This document shows positions 6,124-7,096 of a stretch of DNA of 7,096 nucleotides, one piece after another. The stretch lies in contig JAAWSH010000083.1 of the NCBI GenBank assembly GCA_022801475.1, forward strand, positions 1 through 7,096. Direction: 5' to 3'. Source of the DNA: Acutalibacter sp. Lineage in GTDB: Bacteria > Bacillota > Clostridia > Oscillospirales > Acutalibacteraceae. Position numbers and translations under genes: made by a program. A model generated the notes under the pieces. That model worked only from the letters and a program-made list of their open reading frames with translations. It did not search any database and was not told the DNA's origin. The stretch's first letter is position 1; each line of letters opens with the position of its first letter.

Positions 6124-6774
6124 CGCAACGTCATCGTCACCTCTTCGGATGGGGACGAGAGGGCTTACCCGGTTCCGTACGGCTACCGGATTAAGGTCGC
6201 GGAGGGCGACATGGTCGCCGCCGGCGAGGCGCTGACCGAAGGTGCCGTCAACCCGCACGATATTCTGGACGTCAAAGGCGAGAAGGCGGTGCAGAATTAC
6301 CTGATCGCTGAGGTGCAGAAAACCTACCGGATGCAGGGTGTTGACATCAACGACAAGCACATTGAAGTAATCGTCCGCCAGATGATGCGGAAGGTGCGGG
6401 TCGACAACCCGGGTTCCACCGAGCTCCTTGCGGGTTCGTTGGTCGACCGCTCCGAAATTGCCAATGCGAACAAGGCGGTCGAATCCAGAATCGCGGCCGG
6501 CGAGGAGGGGCTTACAACTGCCACCTATATCCCGGTTCTGCTTGGAATTACCAAAGCGTCCCTGGCAACCGACAGCTTCCTGTCCGCTGCATCCTTCCAG
6601 GAGACCACCCGCGTCCTGACCGAAGCCGCCATCAAGGGCAAGGTCGACCCGCTGCTGGGGCTCAAGGAAAATGTCATCATCGGCAAGCTGGTTCCGGCTG
6701 GCACCGGCATGAAGTGTTATTCCGACGTCGGCGTTGTTCCGGCTGCTGCTGAGCCGTATGAGTCGGTTCTCTAA
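5590..6774 (+). CDS. Chimeric ORF: YqhQ (DUF1385) N-terminus joined to RpoC C-terminus
   Basis: The ORF (394 aa) starts at ATG with AGGAGA at 5579-5584. Residues 1 to about 178 match YqhQ/DUF1385, a membrane protein of unknown function: [14 protein letters not shown] near the start and hydrophobic segments at about 105-132 and 155-170. From about residue 179 (RNVIVTS) to the end it is the C-terminus of RNA polymerase beta', including [16 protein letters not shown] and [18 protein letters not shown]. The two families are unrelated and no such fusion is known to me. YqhQ is cut just before its conserved YHGAEHK motif, and RpoC lacks about 80% of its length, including the active centre. A functional product is unlikely; a misassembly or recombination join is likelier. 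Confidence 0.85.
   Translation: MKITTIGGQALMEGIMMVGPKRTTAAFCDQQGNITTEDISVPRITKKYPILGKPFIRGIFSLVDTFRLGYKALSLSAEKLTDTGEEELTGLDKWLDEHLGDKLTSIVMTIGTVLGLGLAIVLFFMLPTFLFNLLQGAVQGNFAADISGWRSAFEGVLRIGIFLGYVLLVSRMEEIKRVRNVIVTSSDGDERAYPVPYGYRIKVAEGDMVAAGEALTEGAVNPHDILDVKGEKAVQNYLIAEVQKTYRMQGVDINDKHIEVIVRQMMRKVRVDNPGSTELLAGSLVDRSEIANANKAVESRIAAGEEGLTTATYIPVLLGITKASLATDSFLSAASFQETTRVLTEAAIKGKVDPLLGLKENVIIGKLVPAGTGMKCYSDVGVVPAAAEPYESVL
6106..6774 (+). pseudogene. rpoC: RpoC (RNA polymerase beta' subunit) C-terminal fragment
   Basis: About 215-223 residues match the end of bacterial RpoC (domain Rpb1_5). The landmarks in order are [20 protein letters not shown], the VNPHDIL motif, [20 protein letters not shown], the switch-1 region [33 protein letters not shown] and [20 protein letters not shown]. 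The catalytic NADFDGD motif, bridge helix and trigger loop lie in the missing N-terminal ~80%. The reading frame is intact up to TAA at 6772-6774. All nine proline codons here are CCG. It is followed by rpsL, the usual downstream neighbour of rpoC in Firmicutes, so this right part looks native to its own surroundings. Confidence 0.9.
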
Positions 6775-6789
6775 AAAATCTGATTTTGT

Positions 6790-6842
6790 GGTATGCCGAT
6801 ACCTGGGCGCTGAGAAAATCCGGCGCTCAGATATCGGATACC
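6790..6842 (+). terminator. Long stem-loop after rpoC, possible terminator
   Basis: GGTAT(g)CCGATA.CTGGGCGC (6790-6810) pairs with GCGCTCAG.TATCGGATACC (6823-6842): about 19 bp with one bulged G (6795), one C-A mismatch (6802/6831) and one G·U pair, around a 12-base loop. It starts 15 bases after the rpoC stop. The following TATTGTTTCT is T-rich but broken, so termination may be partial, leaving some read-through into rpsL. Confidence 0.6.
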
Positions 6843-6913
6843 TATTGTTTCTCACGATGGAAACGGTTGGGCCTGTGACCAGTCTGTCTCCGCCCGCAGA
6901 TGAAAAAGAGTTC

Positions 6914-6941
6914 TTGACAAGCATTGCAGAAATGTGATAAT
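6914..6941 (+). promoter_or_regulatory. Sigma-A promoter for rpsL
   Basis: TTGACA (6914-6919) matches the -35 consensus exactly. After 16 bases comes GATAAT (6936-6941), one base from TATAAT, preceded by TG at 6933-6934 as an extended -10. Transcription would start near 6948, giving a leader of about 117 bases before the rpsL ATG. It lies beyond the rpoC stem-loop, so rpsL and what follows can be expressed independently of rpoC. Confidence 0.8.
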
Positions 6942-6954
6942 ATAAATTGATGTG

Positions 6955-6983
6955 CTTGGCTGAGCTGTCAAAGGCGGGCCAAG
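6955..6983 (+). promoter_or_regulatory. Small stem in the rpsL leader
   Basis: CTTGGC (6955-6960) pairs with GCCAAG (6978-6983) around a 17-base loop, close to the predicted transcript start. TGAGCT occurs twice, at 6961-6966 and 6988-6993. The function is unknown; it may be part of a structured leader. Confidence 0.35.
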
Positions 6984-7002
6984 TTTGTGAGCTTTTCATG
7001 CG

Positions 7003-7036
7003 ATATATAACCATGGGAAATCCATGGGTTGTATAT
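7003..7036 (+). promoter_or_regulatory. Leader hairpin just before the rpsL ribosome binding site
   Basis: ATATATAACCATGG (7003-7016) pairs with CCATGG(g)TTGTATAT (7022-7036) around GAAAT: 14 bp with one bulged G (7028) and one T·G pair. It is followed by six A (7037-7042) and six T (7043-7048), then the ribosome binding site. The T-run is separated from the stem by the A-run, so it is not a standard terminator. It could be an attenuator, an mRNA-stabilising hairpin or a protein-binding site for autoregulation of the S12 operon. Confidence 0.55.
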
Positions 7037-7064
7037 AAAAAATTTTTTCTAAGGAGGTGCCTCA

Positions 7065-7096
7065 ATGCCAACCTTTAACCAGTTAGTCAGAAAGGG
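7065..7096 (+). CDS. rpsL: 30S ribosomal protein S12 (partial, 5' end)
   Basis: The ORF begins at ATG after AAGGAGGTG at 7051-7059. The ten complete codons plus the partial one read MPTFNQLVRKG, the highly conserved N-terminus of bacterial S12, a protein of the decoding centre of the small ribosomal subunit. The rest lies beyond the window. It is normally the first gene of the str operon (rpsL-rpsG-fusA-tuf), and its position after rpoC is the standard Firmicutes order. It probably uses its own promoter at 6914-6941. Confidence 0.93.
   Translation, partial: MPTFNQLVRK

Noticed and set aside
6734..6937. 67-codon + strand frame overlapping the end of rpoC
   Set aside because: It covers the post-rpoC stem-loop and the -35 box of the rpsL promoter and has no ribosome binding site.
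5569..7071. 500-codon open frame on the - strand across the chimeric gene and rpsL start
   Set aside because: It lies antisense to clear YqhQ and RpoC coding sequence and the promoter region, has no recognisable domain, and is typical of a GC-skewed shadow frame.

Overview
The window looks like a contig from a moderately GC-rich Gram-positive anaerobe of the Clostridia, probably Oscillospiraceae/Ruminococcaceae-like. The evidence is a 2-hydroxyacyl-CoA dehydratase-type protein, an OmpR-family response regulator with its HisKA kinase, a YqhQ/DUF1385 membrane protein, strong AGGAGG-type ribosome binding sites and the rpoC-rpsL order. The genus cannot be fixed from the sequence alone. All convincing genes are on the + strand.

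Layout. Positions 1-369 have no convincing gene but are dense in inverted repeats. An 8-bp outer inverted repeat (25-32 / 228-235) encloses a four-way-junction (cloverleaf-like) fold at 35-141 and three more short-loop hairpins at 155-215. Next comes a 414-aa protein matching the C-terminal part of the large 2-hydroxyacyl-CoA dehydratase/activase-related proteins (370-1614). A 241-bp spacer with one weak terminator-like hairpin follows. Then there is a putative lipoprotein with three Asp-rich DxxGDGxxD-like loops (1856-3232), an OmpR/PhoB-type response regulator (3394-4098) and its membrane histidine kinase (4114-5523, GTG start). The last three probably form one sensory module: an exported protein, a kinase with an extracytoplasmic Cache/PAS-like sensor, and a DNA-binding regulator.

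The most striking feature is the open reading frame at 5590-6774. Its first ~178 codons are the N-terminal half of YqhQ (DUF1385). At about 6106-6123 it changes, in frame, into the last ~215 residues of the RNA polymerase beta' subunit (RpoC). The join falls at an E-I-K-R-V stretch that plausibly occurs in both parent proteins. YqhQ stops just before its conserved YHGAEHK motif, and codon choice changes across the join. After the RpoC end come a terminator-like stem-loop, a good sigma-A promoter (TTGACA-16-GATAAT with an extended -10), a structured leader and the first 10 codons of rpsL (S12), which is the expected neighbour of rpoC. The simplest reading is that two unrelated chromosomal segments have been joined here. 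Because rpoC is essential, an assembly chimera at short shared sequence is likelier than a functional fusion, but the sequence alone cannot decide.

No CRISPR array, tRNA, rRNA, transposase, phage gene or defence system was seen.
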